DNA of 64,000 nucleotides, taken from assembly GCA_016286365.1 (NCBI GenBank), contig JAEESN010000001.1, positions 1 to 64,000 on the forward strand, written 5' to 3'. Positions 10,614 through 19,777 of the stretch are shown piece after piece. The notes under the pieces were generated by a model. The model was not told where the DNA came from. It worked only from the letters and a program-made list of their open reading frames with translations, and did no database searches. The translations under genes were made by a program, and so were the position numbers. Within the stretch, counting starts at the first letter, position 1; each line of letters starts with the position of its first letter. The DNA comes from Treponema sp. (GTDB lineage: Bacteria; Spirochaetota; Spirochaetia; Treponematales; Treponemataceae).

Positions 10614-11580
10614 AAAACTCCTCGACAAATGGTTTATAAAATTACTCTGTCTTGCAATCGCAATCGGTTTATATATTTTCCATCAGGTTTCTGCAATAGA
10701 AAAACGAAGTTTTGTTGTTCCTTTAACAATGATTGAAAACGGCTCTGTTACTCACGTAGACGGAAAAAAGAAATCTGTTACAGTTACAATCCGTGCAAAT
10801 GCAGATCAGATTACCCAGGTTCATTCATCGGATATCACTGCTTCTGTAATCCTGGATGCTCTTCCAAAAAGTGGTGAATATTCTGTTCCTGTAAATATCG
10901 ATATTAATCCTGAGCTTTTACTTAATAATCCTTTCGAGATTCGTGTTTCTCCTGAGTATGTAAAGGTACAGGTAGAAAAAAAGAGCATTCAGTATATAAA
11001 GGTTGTTCCTTCGATTGTTGGCGAATGTCTTCACGGCTACGAGGTTTCTAAAGTACAGGTTAATCCTGAATACGTAGAAGTAATTGGTCCTGAATCACTG
11101 CTCGAAAATACTGCCGAAATCAAAACCGAAATGATCGAAGTAGACAATGCTAAAAGCTCATTTACAATCAGCGTAAACTGTAAGGAAATAAGCAATGCCC
11201 TGGATATTACGAATAAGGGACCTTACGAAGTTACTGTAGAAATCGAAGCAATTGAACTTCAGCGCGACTTTGAAAAAATTCCTGTTGAATTAAAGGGACT
11301 TAATGCGAATATGGCTCTTAAAGGCGATGCTCCCGAAGTTACATTTAAAGTCGAAGGAAATATGGCAACGCTCGAAGCATACGAACTTCCAAAAAATTCT
11401 GTTTATGTAGATGTTTCGACAATTCACGAGCCTGGAACTTATGAACTTCCGCTTGTAATCAATCTTCCGTCTTCTTTCAAGGTGCTCGAAAAGTCTGTAG
11501 AAAACGTAACTGTAACACTCGAAGAGGTAAGTCTTTCTTCTTCTGTTTATGATGCAAACGCAAATATGGTTCTGGAGTAA
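10591..11580 (+). CDS. cdaR: YbbR-domain protein CdaR, likely regulator of CdaA
   Basis: 329 residues with an N-terminal membrane anchor (LLCLAIAIGLYIFHQ) followed by extracytoplasmic beta-rich YbbR-type repeats. The repeats show phrases such as VKVQVEKK and PEYVEVIGP at regular spacing. CdaR proteins bind the membrane part of CdaA and tune c-di-AMP synthesis. The start lies inside cdaA (23-base overlap) with GAGG upstream at about 10578-10581. acpS follows 2 bases after the stop. Confidence 0.88.
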   Translation: MKLKQLTEKLLDKWFIKLLCLAIAIGLYIFHQVSAIEKRSFVVPLTMIENGSVTHVDGKKKSVTVTIRANADQITQVHSSDITASVILDALPKSGEYSVPVNIDINPELLLNNPFEIRVSPEYVKVQVEKKSIQYIKVVPSIVGECLHGYEVSKVQVNPEYVEVIGPESLLENTAEIKTEMIEVDNAKSSFTISVNCKEISNALDITNKGPYEVTVEIEAIELQRDFEKIPVELKGLNANMALKGDAPEVTFKVEGNMATLEAYELPKNSVYVDVSTIHEPGTYELPLVINLPSSFKVLEKSVENVTVTLEEVSLSSSVYDANANMVLE

Positions 11581-11582
11581 AA

Positions 11583-11954
11583 ATGGTTTTTGGAATTGGT
11601 GTTGACGTATGTAAAATCGAAAGATTCCAGAAGCTTGCAGAAGACGAATCTTTTATTAAGCGATTTTTTAATCCCGGCGAAATAAGGCAGTTTGATGCTT
11701 CTTCCAGGGCGAGTGAATATTATGCATCGCGTTTTGCCGTAAAAGAAGCTTTTTCTAAGGCGCTTGGAACCGGATTAAAAGGATTTGAATTAAAAGATAT
11801 TTTTGTAGTAAACAACGAGCAGGGAAAACCCGAAATTAAATTAGAAAAATCAGCCGAAGAAATATTTGCAAAAATCTGTCCGGGTGGAAAAATCAATCTT
11901 TCCATCTCACACGAAAAAGAATATGCTGCGGCTTTTGTAGTCATAGAGCAATAA
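11583..11954 (+). CDS. acpS: Holo-[acyl-carrier-protein] synthase
   Basis: 123 residues, standard AcpS size. It transfers 4'-phosphopantetheine from CoA to apo-ACP. The Mg-binding motif GIGVDVCKIERF at the N-terminus and FAVKEAFSKALGTG in the middle are the family hallmarks, and SISHEKEYAAAFV closes the protein. It is tightly spaced after cdaR, so it is probably cotranscribed. Confidence 0.95.
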   Translation: MVFGIGVDVCKIERFQKLAEDESFIKRFFNPGEIRQFDASSRASEYYASRFAVKEAFSKALGTGLKGFELKDIFVVNNEQGKPEIKLEKSAEEIFAKICPGGKINLSISHEKEYAAAFVVIEQ

Positions 11955-11983
11955 ATGTATTAAAATAAAGGTGAGGTATAAAA

Positions 11984-12871
11984 ATGAGTGCAACATCTTC
12001 TAAAAAACCAACAGATCCGGAAAAAAAACCGTCACTTTCTTACTGGTCTAAAGATAAATGTACCTGTCCCGTATGTAAAAAGCCCTTCCCAAAAGAAATA
12101 ATGCGAAGCGGTAACGGACGTATGAATGCGGGAAATCTTTCCGAAGAACTGCACCGTGATTATATCCCTTCTGCAAAATACGGAAAAGTTTATCCTCTGA
12201 TTTACGAAGTTGGTGCCTGTCCTAACTGTTTTGCTGCTTTCTTCTGGAACGATTTTACTGATATTAAAAAAACAGAAGTTGCAGACCGCATGTTCGATCA
12301 CTCAGAAAAACGCAAGCAGGCATGTAATAATATTTTCCCTTATTTTGACTTAAAGAATGAAAGAACCCTTTTTGATGGTGCTGCAATGTATTATCTTGCT
12401 TTAATGACTTATGATGATGCAGACCCCGATATGATTCCTACAATGAAGAAGGCAATCATTTCTTTACGCCTTGCATGGCTTACAAACGAAATTCATCAGA
12501 GATGCAGTGGCCACAATTATGATTATATTTCTCAGGTTTTTTACAGAAAGGCTTTGTTCTTCTATCAGCAGGCTGTAATAAACGAAACAAACCGTGTGGA
12601 AAAAAGTTCAACCCTTGGTAATATGGGCCCGGATATGGATAAAAACTACGGCTGGGATGGCGTAATCTATCTTTGCGGTTTACTTGAATATAAATACGGT
12701 CAGACAGACGACATTCAGCTCCGTCTTAAAAAATTAAGTGAATCTAAAACTGCTATTGCCCGAATCTTTGGTCTTGGTAAGTCTTCTAAAAATAAACCGG
12801 GACCTCTTCTTGAACACGCACGAGATTTATACGATAAGCTTGCAAAAGAAGTAAACGACGATGACATCTAG
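11984..12871 (+). CDS. DUF2225 family protein with zinc-type cysteine motif
   Basis: 295 residues. The N-terminus has KCTCPVCKKPF and, about 60 residues later, GACPNCFAAFFW. The paired CxxC motifs suggest a bound metal. The rest is predominantly helical and TPR-like. DUF2225 proteins are common in spirochaetes and clostridia, and their function is unknown. It lies between acpS and truA and overlaps truA by 11 bases. GAGG at about 11972 precedes the ATG. No function is proposed. Confidence 0.82.
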   Translation: MSATSSKKPTDPEKKPSLSYWSKDKCTCPVCKKPFPKEIMRSGNGRMNAGNLSEELHRDYIPSAKYGKVYPLIYEVGACPNCFAAFFWNDFTDIKKTEVADRMFDHSEKRKQACNNIFPYFDLKNERTLFDGAAMYYLALMTYDDADPDMIPTMKKAIISLRLAWLTNEIHQRCSGHNYDYISQVFYRKALFFYQQAVINETNRVEKSSTLGNMGPDMDKNYGWDGVIYLCGLLEYKYGQTDDIQLRLKKLSESKTAIARIFGLGKSSKNKPGPLLEHARDLYDKLAKEVNDDDI

Positions 12872-13661
12872 AAATATACTTTTAACTGTTTCTTACGACG
12901 GAACCGATTTTTGCGGATGGCAGAGACAGGATGATAAATCCGGTAACGAAGCCGAAAGAACCGTTCAGGGAGAAATAGAAAAAGCACTTTTTAAAATTCA
13001 CAAAGTAAAAACTGATTTACATGGCTCAGGCCGTACAGATAGCGGTGTTCACGCTCTTGGTCAGACTGCAAACTTTATTTCTCCAATTGATTCAATTCCA
13101 GCCCCAAATTATGTTCGTGCTTTAAATACATTTCTTCCGGACGATGTACGCATTCTGGATTCAAAAGAAGTTCCCCTTGACTTTGATGCACGCTTTAATG
13201 CCACAAGCCGCGTATACAGGTATTTTATGTGTACTTGTGATACAACCTCTGCCGATAACATGCGCTATACCTGGCTTATAAAAAACTATACTCCGAATCT
13301 TGAAAAGCTCAATCATTTTGCTTCGTGCTTACGAGGTGAGCTTGACTGTGCAGCCTTTGCCGCAAGCGGAGATTTAAGTGTTTCTACAAACCGCTATATA
13401 GATAATGCATATTTTTTTATGCAGAAAGACCGATGGGGAAACGATTTACTTGTTTTCGAAATAGAAGCAAATGCATTTTTGTGGAAGATGGTTCGAACGC
13501 TTACCGGAACCTTAATCAATTTAGATAAATACAATGCCCGCGAAGATTCAATGGAAAAAATCCTTCTTTCTAAAGACCGCACTAAAGCCGGAATGACAGC
13601 TCCTCCACAGGGATTATTTTTATACAAGATAAAATATGATGGTGTAAGGCGGCATGTATAA
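12861..13661 (+). CDS. truA: tRNA pseudouridine(38-40) synthase
   Basis: 266 residues. It isomerises uridines 38-40 of the tRNA anticodon arm. The catalytic aspartate is in GSGRTDSGVHALGQ, and the N-terminal SYDGTDFCGWQRQ and the later RVYRYFMC are typical TruA blocks. It is the last gene of the dxs-truA run; priA converges on it from the other strand 41 bases beyond the stop. Confidence 0.95.
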   Translation: MTSRNILLTVSYDGTDFCGWQRQDDKSGNEAERTVQGEIEKALFKIHKVKTDLHGSGRTDSGVHALGQTANFISPIDSIPAPNYVRALNTFLPDDVRILDSKEVPLDFDARFNATSRVYRYFMCTCDTTSADNMRYTWLIKNYTPNLEKLNHFASCLRGELDCAAFAASGDLSVSTNRYIDNAYFFMQKDRWGNDLLVFEIEANAFLWKMVRTLTGTLINLDKYNAREDSMEKILLSKDRTKAGMTAPPQGLFLYKIKYDGVRRHV

Positions 13662-13702
13662 GCACGGCGCCGGGATTTAAGCAAAAACTGTGTATTTTCC
13701 GT

Positions 13703-15691
13703 TTACAAAAGCGAAACGGGGTCTACGTCGTACTCAATATAAACATATTGATTGTGAGTGTATTCAAATAAAAGCTTTCTGGCTGCCGCCTGCAGTGGAA
13801 TAATCGAGCTTCCTTTTAAAATAATCTGATAGCGGAAATTATTGCTGATTTTTTCGATCGGGCATTCGGCCGGGCCAATTATATCTACATTCTTTGGTGA
13901 TTCTGATGCAAGTATTTTTGCTGCATCTTCTGCAGTATCCAGCGCGAGCTTTTTATTAAACGAGCGGAAAACTATGCGTAAAAGACGCGAGAACGGAGGA
14001 AAATCCATGAGTTTTCTTTCGTTTAATTCGTTTTCGTAAAATTCGCTGATTAAGCCCTTACATGCGAAGTAAACCGGTTCGCGACCTGGACTATACGTCT
14101 GTACTATTACCTTACCATCCGGGTTATAGCGGCCGGCTCTTCCGCCCACCTGTGTAATAAGAGAAAAAGTCCGCTCGGCCGCCCTAAAATCAGGCATGTG
14201 AAGCCCCGCGTCTGCCATAATAACACCGACAAGCTGGAGCTTTGGAAAATTAAGCCCCTTTGCCACCATCTGTGTTCCCAAAAGTAAGTCGTATTCACCG
14301 CGGCGAAATTCGTCGAGCTTTGTTAAAAGTTCATCCTTATTTTTAAGTGCATCCGTGTCGAGCCGTAATATTTTTGCATTAGGAAACTTTGCACGGGCTT
14401 CTGCTTCTATAAACTCTGTTCCAAAACCGCTTGAACCAATTTCCAGAGAGCCGCATTCAGGACAGCTTTGAGGAGGAATTACAGACCAGCCGCAGTAATG
14501 ACATTTTAATCTGTTTATGTTTTTGTGGTAGGTGAGTGGGACAGAACAGTTTTTGCATTTAAGTTCATAGCCGCAGGAATTACAGCGGAAAAAGTGTGTA
14601 AAGCCACGCCTGTTTAAAAATAAAATTGCCTGCTGCCCGTTTTTAAGCGACTTATTTATTTCGTCTTCCAGCGGTTTAGAAATACAGCTTTCGTTACTAA
14701 AATAATTTAAATCTATGCACTGGATTTTCGGCATCTGTCCGCCGGCAAGCCTTTTTGTAAGCCTGTGTGTTATGATTGTTCCTGTTTTCATCCCGTACCA
14801 GGCTTCTACAGATGGAGTGGCGCTTCCCATTATCAAAGGAATTTTTAAGGTAGAAGAGCGGTGCATGGCAACCTGTCTAGCGTGATACCTTGGATTATTT
14901 CCTGATTTATATGAGTTATCGTGTTCTTCGTCTATGATGATTAATCCAAGATCTGGAACAGGCGCAAAAACCGCACTTCTGGCTCCTACGATTATCCTTG
15001 CTTCCTTGTGCATAATCCTATGCCACTGATTAAGCTTCTGGCTTGGGGTGAGTCCTGAATGGATTACTGCAGCTGTGTTTCCAAAACGCTCTGTCACAGA
15101 TTTTATAACCTGGCCTGTTAATCCAATTTCGGGAACAAGGTAGATTACTCCCTGGCCTTTTTCTAAAACCTTTTCTGCAATCTGTAAAAAAACTTCTGTT
15201 TTTCCGCTTCCTGTTGGTCCGAATAAATAGTGATAGAGTGATTTATTCTGTTTAAAAATATCTTCTACGGCTTTGCTTTGTTCGTCCGAAAGTACGTTCT
15301 TCTTCTGGGCCGAAACTTCTTCTTCAAAATTAAATCCACCTGCAGAACTTTCACGCCTTCCCGAAGGAATCATGGAAAATACTGCTTCGCCAAAAGTACA
15401 TAAATAATAGTGCGAAACCCACAAAGCAAGGTCAATCAGTTCTTTTCCAAAGAGTGGCTCTTTATCTAAGATTTTTTTAATCGGCCTGATTTTGCTTTCA
15501 TCTACGGCGCAGGATTCTGGAATTGTCTCTGATATTTCTGTAATAAACCCGGTTGTTTTTTTATTTCCAAACATTATTTCGGCACGCTTTCCGATTTCGG
15601 GTTTTAATTCTGGATCTTCTTTTTCTGGAGGAATGTATGAGTATGTAAAAGGCTGATTAAGCGGTAAGTTTAATATAACCTGTAGATACAA
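13703..15691 (-). CDS. priA: Primosomal protein N' (replication restart helicase)
   Basis: 662 residues. PriA is a 3'-5' DNA helicase that reloads the replisome at stalled forks. Walker A is FGPTGSGKTEVFL, and the Walker B-like motif is DEEHDNSYKSG. The cysteine-rich zinc insert reads CNSCGYELKCKNCSV and then CHYCG and CPECGS. The C-terminal helicase lobe has GTQMVAKGLNFP and VGGRAGR. Translation appears to start at TTG 15691 with AGAGG upstream. It is 12 bases downstream of the uracil-DNA glycosylase gene, so thiI-udg-priA form a likely operon. Confidence 0.95.
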   Translation of the reverse strand: MYLQVILNLPLNQPFTYSYIPPEKEDPELKPEIGKRAEIMFGNKKTTGFITEISETIPESCAVDESKIRPIKKILDKEPLFGKELIDLALWVSHYYLCTFGEAVFSMIPSGRRESSAGGFNFEEEVSAQKKNVLSDEQSKAVEDIFKQNKSLYHYLFGPTGSGKTEVFLQIAEKVLEKGQGVIYLVPEIGLTGQVIKSVTERFGNTAAVIHSGLTPSQKLNQWHRIMHKEARIIVGARSAVFAPVPDLGLIIIDEEHDNSYKSGNNPRYHARQVAMHRSSTLKIPLIMGSATPSVEAWYGMKTGTIITHRLTKRLAGGQMPKIQCIDLNYFSNESCISKPLEDEINKSLKNGQQAILFLNRRGFTHFFRCNSCGYELKCKNCSVPLTYHKNINRLKCHYCGWSVIPPQSCPECGSLEIGSSGFGTEFIEAEARAKFPNAKILRLDTDALKNKDELLTKLDEFRRGEYDLLLGTQMVAKGLNFPKLQLVGVIMADAGLHMPDFRAAERTFSLITQVGGRAGRYNPDGKVIVQTYSPGREPVYFACKGLISEFYENELNERKLMDFPPFSRLLRIVFRSFNKKLALDTAEDAAKILASESPKNVDIIGPAECPIEKISNNFRYQIILKGSSIIPLQAAARKLLFEYTHNQYVYIEYDVDPVSLL

Positions 15692-15703
15692 ATTTTTTCC
15701 TCT

Positions 15704-16549
15704 TTATTTTGAGATTTCGTCGAGCTTTGAGCGGAATTTTTTAAGATCATCCCAGGCAGGCTTTTTTAATTCTGCATTTTTTAATAAGGCATTCGGATGA
15801 TAAGTTACCATGAGTGGGATTTTGTTATATTCATAAAAGTTTCCGTGCATGTTCGACATTGAATCTTCTGAATCAAGGATTGTCTGGGCCGCAATTCGTC
15901 CAAGGCACAAAAGCATCTTTGGTTTTAAAACTTTTATCTGTGCCTCTAAAAAAGAAAAACATGCATCCTTTTCTTCCGATGAAGGCTCTCTATCCTGAGG
16001 CGGTCTGCATTTTATAACATTTGTGATGTAACAGTTTGTCTTACGATCAAGCTTTATTGCCATAAGCATTTTGTCTAAAAGTTCACCAGCTTTTCCTACG
16101 GCAGGATAGCCTTTTATATCTGCATCGTAATCAGGACAGTCACCAATAACAAGAACATCCGGATTACTCACTCCGTCACCATAAACAATATGGATTTTAC
16201 TCTGGCAAAGGTCGCACCTTGTACATTTTTTAATTTTATCTGTGAGTGTCTGGAGTGTGAGTCCCTGTGGGGAAGGAGGAGTTTCTGATGATGTGTCTGC
16301 ATTTCCTGTGGCAACTATAGATTGATTTACTGAAGGGGAGTTTTCTGTGACAGCCGGAGAAACAGTTTGTACTGTCGATAAAGCAGTTTCTATAGACGGA
16401 GAAGAAATCGTTTCTTTTGCCTCTGCTGCAATTTCCACATCATCTTCGAACTCTGGCTCTGTCTTAAAACATTCCCTCTGGTAGCCTTCGTTCGAAGCAT
16501 CTATTGTTTTGAGTAAATTAAAAAGTTCTTTTTTTTCTTCTTTTTTCAT
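15704..16549 (-). CDS. Uracil-DNA glycosylase family 4 (Fe-S) with low-complexity N-terminal extension
   Basis: About 281 residues from the preferred ATG at 16549, which overlaps the thiI stop as ATGA. An upstream ATG at 16573 is possible. The catalytic domain starts near residue 110 with CTRCDLC, followed by VIGDCPDYDADIKGYPAVG (motif A region), NVIKCRPP and a later Cys, giving the four cysteines expected for the 4Fe-4S cluster, and TYHPNALL (motif B). The enzyme removes uracil from DNA. Motif A reads GDCP rather than the common GEAP. The first ~100 residues are Ser/Thr/Glu-rich and probably disordered. Confidence 0.88.
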   Translation of the reverse strand: MKKEEKKELFNLLKTIDASNEGYQRECFKTEPEFEDDVEIAAEAKETISSPSIETALSTVQTVSPAVTENSPSVNQSIVATGNADTSSETPPSPQGLTLQTLTDKIKKCTRCDLCQSKIHIVYGDGVSNPDVLVIGDCPDYDADIKGYPAVGKAGELLDKMLMAIKLDRKTNCYITNVIKCRPPQDREPSSEEKDACFSFLEAQIKVLKPKMLLCLGRIAAQTILDSEDSMSNMHGNFYEYNKIPLMVTYHPNALLKNAELKKPAWDDLKKFRSKLDEISK

Positions 16550-17733
16550 TCTACGTCTTTCCAGGTTTTCCATTCAGGTTCATCGCCAAAGGTGAGTTTT
16601 ACAATTTCGCGCTCTTCGTATGCTTTTTTAATAAGCTCATCAACTTCGAGTTCTTTATAAATCTCTTCTGCCTGTTCAACACTTCCGCGCAAAACAGGGT
16701 GCTTTGGGCTGAATAAAACACAGCAGTCTTCGTATGGAAGAATCGATGTTTCGTATGTATCTATAAACTCTGAGTCACGAATGATTTCTTCTTTATCCAT
16801 TCCGCAAAGAGGACGCATCATTGGGTATTCTGCAAAATGCTCTGTAACTGTCATGTTTTCTATTGTCTGGCTTGCAACCTGTCCAACGCTTTCCCCTGTT
16901 ATGATGCATTTAGCATTACATCTTTTTGCAAGGAGGTTTGCTACCTTCATCATGCACACGCGGAGCATAAGGGTAGACCACGCTTCGGGAGCCTTTTCTT
17001 TAATCTTCATCTGAACTTCTGTAAAAGGAATGATGTTCAGGTAAGTTTTAATTCCGTAATAGGCAAGCTTTTGTCCAAGTGTTACAACCTTCTGTTTTGC
17101 TTCTTCGGAAGTGTAAGGGTAGGAATGAAAATAACAGCTTTCGATTTTCATACCGCGGCGAAGCATTCTGTATCCTGCAACAGGAGAATCAAGTCCCCCG
17201 CTTAAAAGTAAAAGTCCTTTCCCGCTTGAACCTACCGGAAGTCCTCGGCAGCCTTTATTAGCATCTGTATAAACATAAGTTTTTTCACGAAGCTCAACAT
17301 AAATCGTAACATCAGGATTATGAACATCAACCTTCATCAAAGCTTCTACAGGTCCTGCAACTTCGCAGTTTATCTGGTATGAATTAAGAGGGAAGGTTTT
17401 ATATGCGCGGCGTGAATCAATCTTAAAGGTTTTTGCTCCTTTTTTATGAGCTTCTTCTGCAACCTGGTATACAGTTTCTGTGATTTTTTTTATGTCATTT
17501 TCGCATGTTTTAGTTAATGCCCAGCCTGTAATTCCAAGAAGATGGTTTAATGTAAATTCTACAGCCTCTTTGTCTTCTTCTTCGCAATCTATATAAAGGC
17601 GGCCTGCAATCAGTTTGATTTTTACGTTCTTTCCCGAAAGGCAGTCGCGTACGTTATGTACTAAAAGATTTTCAAATTCCTGTTTATTCGAGCCCTTGAG
17701 GGTTAATTCCCCAATTTTTCCTAAGTAAGTCAT
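16546..17733 (-). CDS. thiI: tRNA 4-thiouridine synthase ThiI (no rhodanese domain)
   Basis: 395 residues. An N-terminal ferredoxin-like/THUMP region binds tRNA. The PP-loop ATPase domain has SGGLDSPVAGYRML, and later CIITGESVGQVASQT and YPMMRPL. ThiI adenylates U8 of tRNA for sulfur transfer. The length ends where the rhodanese domain of the E. coli type would start, so this is the short type seen in Bacillus, which takes sulfur directly from a cysteine desulfurase. It is the first gene of the thiI-udg-priA operon and is divergent from 17772 with only 38 bases between starts. Confidence 0.95.
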   Translation of the reverse strand: MTYLGKIGELTLKGSNKQEFENLLVHNVRDCLSGKNVKIKLIAGRLYIDCEEEDKEAVEFTLNHLLGITGWALTKTCENDIKKITETVYQVAEEAHKKGAKTFKIDSRRAYKTFPLNSYQINCEVAGPVEALMKVDVHNPDVTIYVELREKTYVYTDANKGCRGLPVGSSGKGLLLLSGGLDSPVAGYRMLRRGMKIESCYFHSYPYTSEEAKQKVVTLGQKLAYYGIKTYLNIIPFTEVQMKIKEKAPEAWSTLMLRVCMMKVANLLAKRCNAKCIITGESVGQVASQTIENMTVTEHFAEYPMMRPLCGMDKEEIIRDSEFIDTYETSILPYEDCCVLFSPKHPVLRGSVEQAEEIYKELEVDELIKKAYEEREIVKLTFGDEPEWKTWKDVE

Positions 17734-17771
17734 AAATAAAGTATAATGAAAAAAATGCCGATATTCTACTT

Positions 17772-18872
17772 ATGAAAAAAGGATTTTTACTTATTCTGCT
17801 TTTTTTCTTAATCTCTCCTGTATTTTGCCAGGAAACAATTCCCGATGAATTATGCGGAATCTGGGAAGGTAAGGACAGATTTGTGTTTATCGAGAAAAAT
17901 CCAGATGATAAAAATCCTGAAATTGTAATCCTTCTGAAAATGTTCTACGGCTATTACCTTGATTTTACTGCAGAGCCTCGTGCAAAGCGAAACGAACGTC
18001 CTGTAGTAATCAACGATGCAACAGAAAAAGACTGTGAGCACATAACATTTTCGGTTAACGATATAGATCGTTCAGATAAACCTGACAACGCATGGGAAAT
18101 CCGTCTTGTGTATTCTAAACGCGAAATTAATTATGTTCCCGTTGCAGTTTTAGACGGAAAGATGTATCTGAACTTTTTTGTAAAAAATCTTACCTACGAC
18201 GAAGATGATAATCCTATAATCACAAGTAACGGTTTCTGGCGCGGAAATGCATACTCAGAAGGAATTAAAGCATGCCGTCAGAATGTTCGCGATAATATCC
18301 CGGGTTTTTATGTAAACGGTAATGAATATTTTGATGTACGCTTCTGGAGAACCGACAGCGATTTTAGTCCCGATAACGCACGCCTTATTTACGACGAAAA
18401 ATTATACGAAGTTTATAAACACATCTATTCTGCAGGAACTGTTTATTCATGCGTTACAGGAAGAAGCCACACAATCAGAAATGTTGTAGCACCCTTTAAG
18501 TTTGACGAAAACAATTATTTATTCAACGAAGATAAAACCCTTATGATTCCAAAACAGGAGCCATATCTTGTAAAGGTTGCAGATAAAGAAACCTACGATG
18601 ACCTTATAGAAATCGTACGCATTCAAAACAGCATTATTGCACCTATGCCACGCGGACCATTTGCAGATGCAGACTTGGATCTTGATTTTCACTGGGACTT
18701 AATCGATGAGCTTGAAAAATACAATGTTCTTGTTCAAAAGACAAGGGCAGTACAAAAAGAATGGGGACCACGCCCAAGAGACGTAATCAAAAAAAGAAAA
18801 GAAGAGCTACAGCTGGAAGCAGAGCGCAAAGCTTTGGAAAATACAAGCACTTCTGCAACAGTCGCACAATAA
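17772..18872 (+). CDS. Exported protein of unknown function
   Basis: 366 residues. It begins with a clear signal peptide (MKKGFLLILLFFLISPVFC, then QE), with the Cys at the cleavage region in VFCQ. It could be a lipoprotein or a simple Sec substrate. No family was recognised. The mature part is rich in aromatic and charged residues (ELCGIWEGKDRF near the start), with a Lys/Glu-rich C-terminal helix. There is no clear Shine-Dalgarno upstream of ATG 17772. It is single and closed by the terminator at 18905. Confidence 0.75.
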   Translation: MKKGFLLILLFFLISPVFCQETIPDELCGIWEGKDRFVFIEKNPDDKNPEIVILLKMFYGYYLDFTAEPRAKRNERPVVINDATEKDCEHITFSVNDIDRSDKPDNAWEIRLVYSKREINYVPVAVLDGKMYLNFFVKNLTYDEDDNPIITSNGFWRGNAYSEGIKACRQNVRDNIPGFYVNGNEYFDVRFWRTDSDFSPDNARLIYDEKLYEVYKHIYSAGTVYSCVTGRSHTIRNVVAPFKFDENNYLFNEDKTLMIPKQEPYLVKVADKETYDDLIEIVRIQNSIIAPMPRGPFADADLDLDFHWDLIDELEKYNVLVQKTRAVQKEWGPRPRDVIKKRKEELQLEAERKALENTSTSATVAQ

Positions 18873-18904
18873 AATCATCCAAAAAATATTCAATATGCAA
18901 AATT

Positions 18905-18932
18905 AAAGCCCTGTGATTTTCACAGGGCTTTT
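18905..18932. terminator. Bidirectional rho-independent terminator
   Basis: AAAGCCCTGTGA (18905-18916), a short T-rich loop, and TCACAGGGCTTT, ending in a T run. The A-rich left flank gives a T tail on the opposite strand as well. It separates the convergent genes ending at 18872 (+) and 18935 (-). Confidence 0.92.
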
Positions 18933-18934
18933 GT

Positions 18935-19777
18935 TTATTTATTGTATTCGCGGTTGAACTTATTTATATAATAAATATATTCTTCCAGGACATCAGCAAA
19001 ACAAAGATACTTAAATTTTGCCATCATCTTTGCCCAGTTCCACTGCTTGATATTTTCTGTATGCGGATAAGGTGTGTAGAAAAGACGCTTTGAAAAATGG
19101 CGGATTACAGTGTCCTTGTACATAAACTTCTGGTCATTAAAACGCTGCGAGATTTTAAGCTGTTTAGTAGTACTTCGGATGATTGCGCTTTCGTCTGCAA
19201 ATGTAAGTTTATGTGTTTTAATTTCTACGCGTGATTTTTCGAAAAGACCTGTTTCCTTACATTTTTTGATGTTGAACAAAATTACACCGGCATTCATGAA
19301 TTTGCGGATCCAGAAGAGGATGATTTTTCCGTAGTGATCCTTTGCCGCAGCATATTCGTAATCAGTTACATCCTTGTTGTAAAGGAGAGTGATATCGCGG
19401 TTGAATAAGAGGTCAGCATCAAGATAAAGAATCTTATCCGGAATCTGTGGAACTAAATCTGCAAAGAGGCGTAAAAGGGTATAAGGAGAGCAATAGCACT
19501 GTTCGTTAGGACTGTTTGCAAATTCCTTGTTGTAAATATCTGTAACATCGATTTTAGTAACCTTGTTCTCGGGATTATAAGTTTTTATAACCTGTTCAAG
19601 AAATTTAGCCTGTTTGTCTGTAATCGGTGTGTAATCTTCACGAAGGTGATGAACATCCATAGTGAATAAAAAGATATTAAATGGCTCTTTAGTTTCTGTT
19701 CTTTTCATGATAGAAATTGAGCACGAAAGAATACCATCGAATACCTTGTAGTTTCCGGCATATAATAAATTAATCAT
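18935..19777 (-). CDS. Glycosyltransferase family 8 protein
   Basis: 280 residues. GT8 enzymes are retaining galactosyl/glucosyltransferases that use UDP-sugars. The metal-binding DxD is in ILYLDADLLFNRDIT, and NAGVILFNIKKC and ADESAI are also typical. It is the last gene of a four-gene operon (GT8, acyltransferase, acyltransferase, GT8) and overlaps the preceding acyltransferase gene by 8 bases. This suggests a role in a surface glycolipid or lipooligosaccharide. The acceptor is unknown. Confidence 0.87.
   Translation of the reverse strand: MINLLYAGNYKVFDGILSCSISIMKRTETKEPFNIFLFTMDVHHLREDYTPITDKQAKFLEQVIKTYNPENKVTKIDVTDIYNKEFANSPNEQCYCSPYTLLRLFADLVPQIPDKILYLDADLLFNRDITLLYNKDVTDYEYAAAKDHYGKIILFWIRKFMNAGVILFNIKKCKETGLFEKSRVEIKTHKLTFADESAIIRSTTKQLKISQRFNDQKFMYKDTVIRHFSKRLFYTPYPHTENIKQWNWAKMMAKFKYLCFADVLEEYIYYINKFNREYNK

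Noticed and set aside
16837-17205. 122-residue plus-strand ORF
   Set aside because: Lies opposite thiI, whose motifs are all intact.
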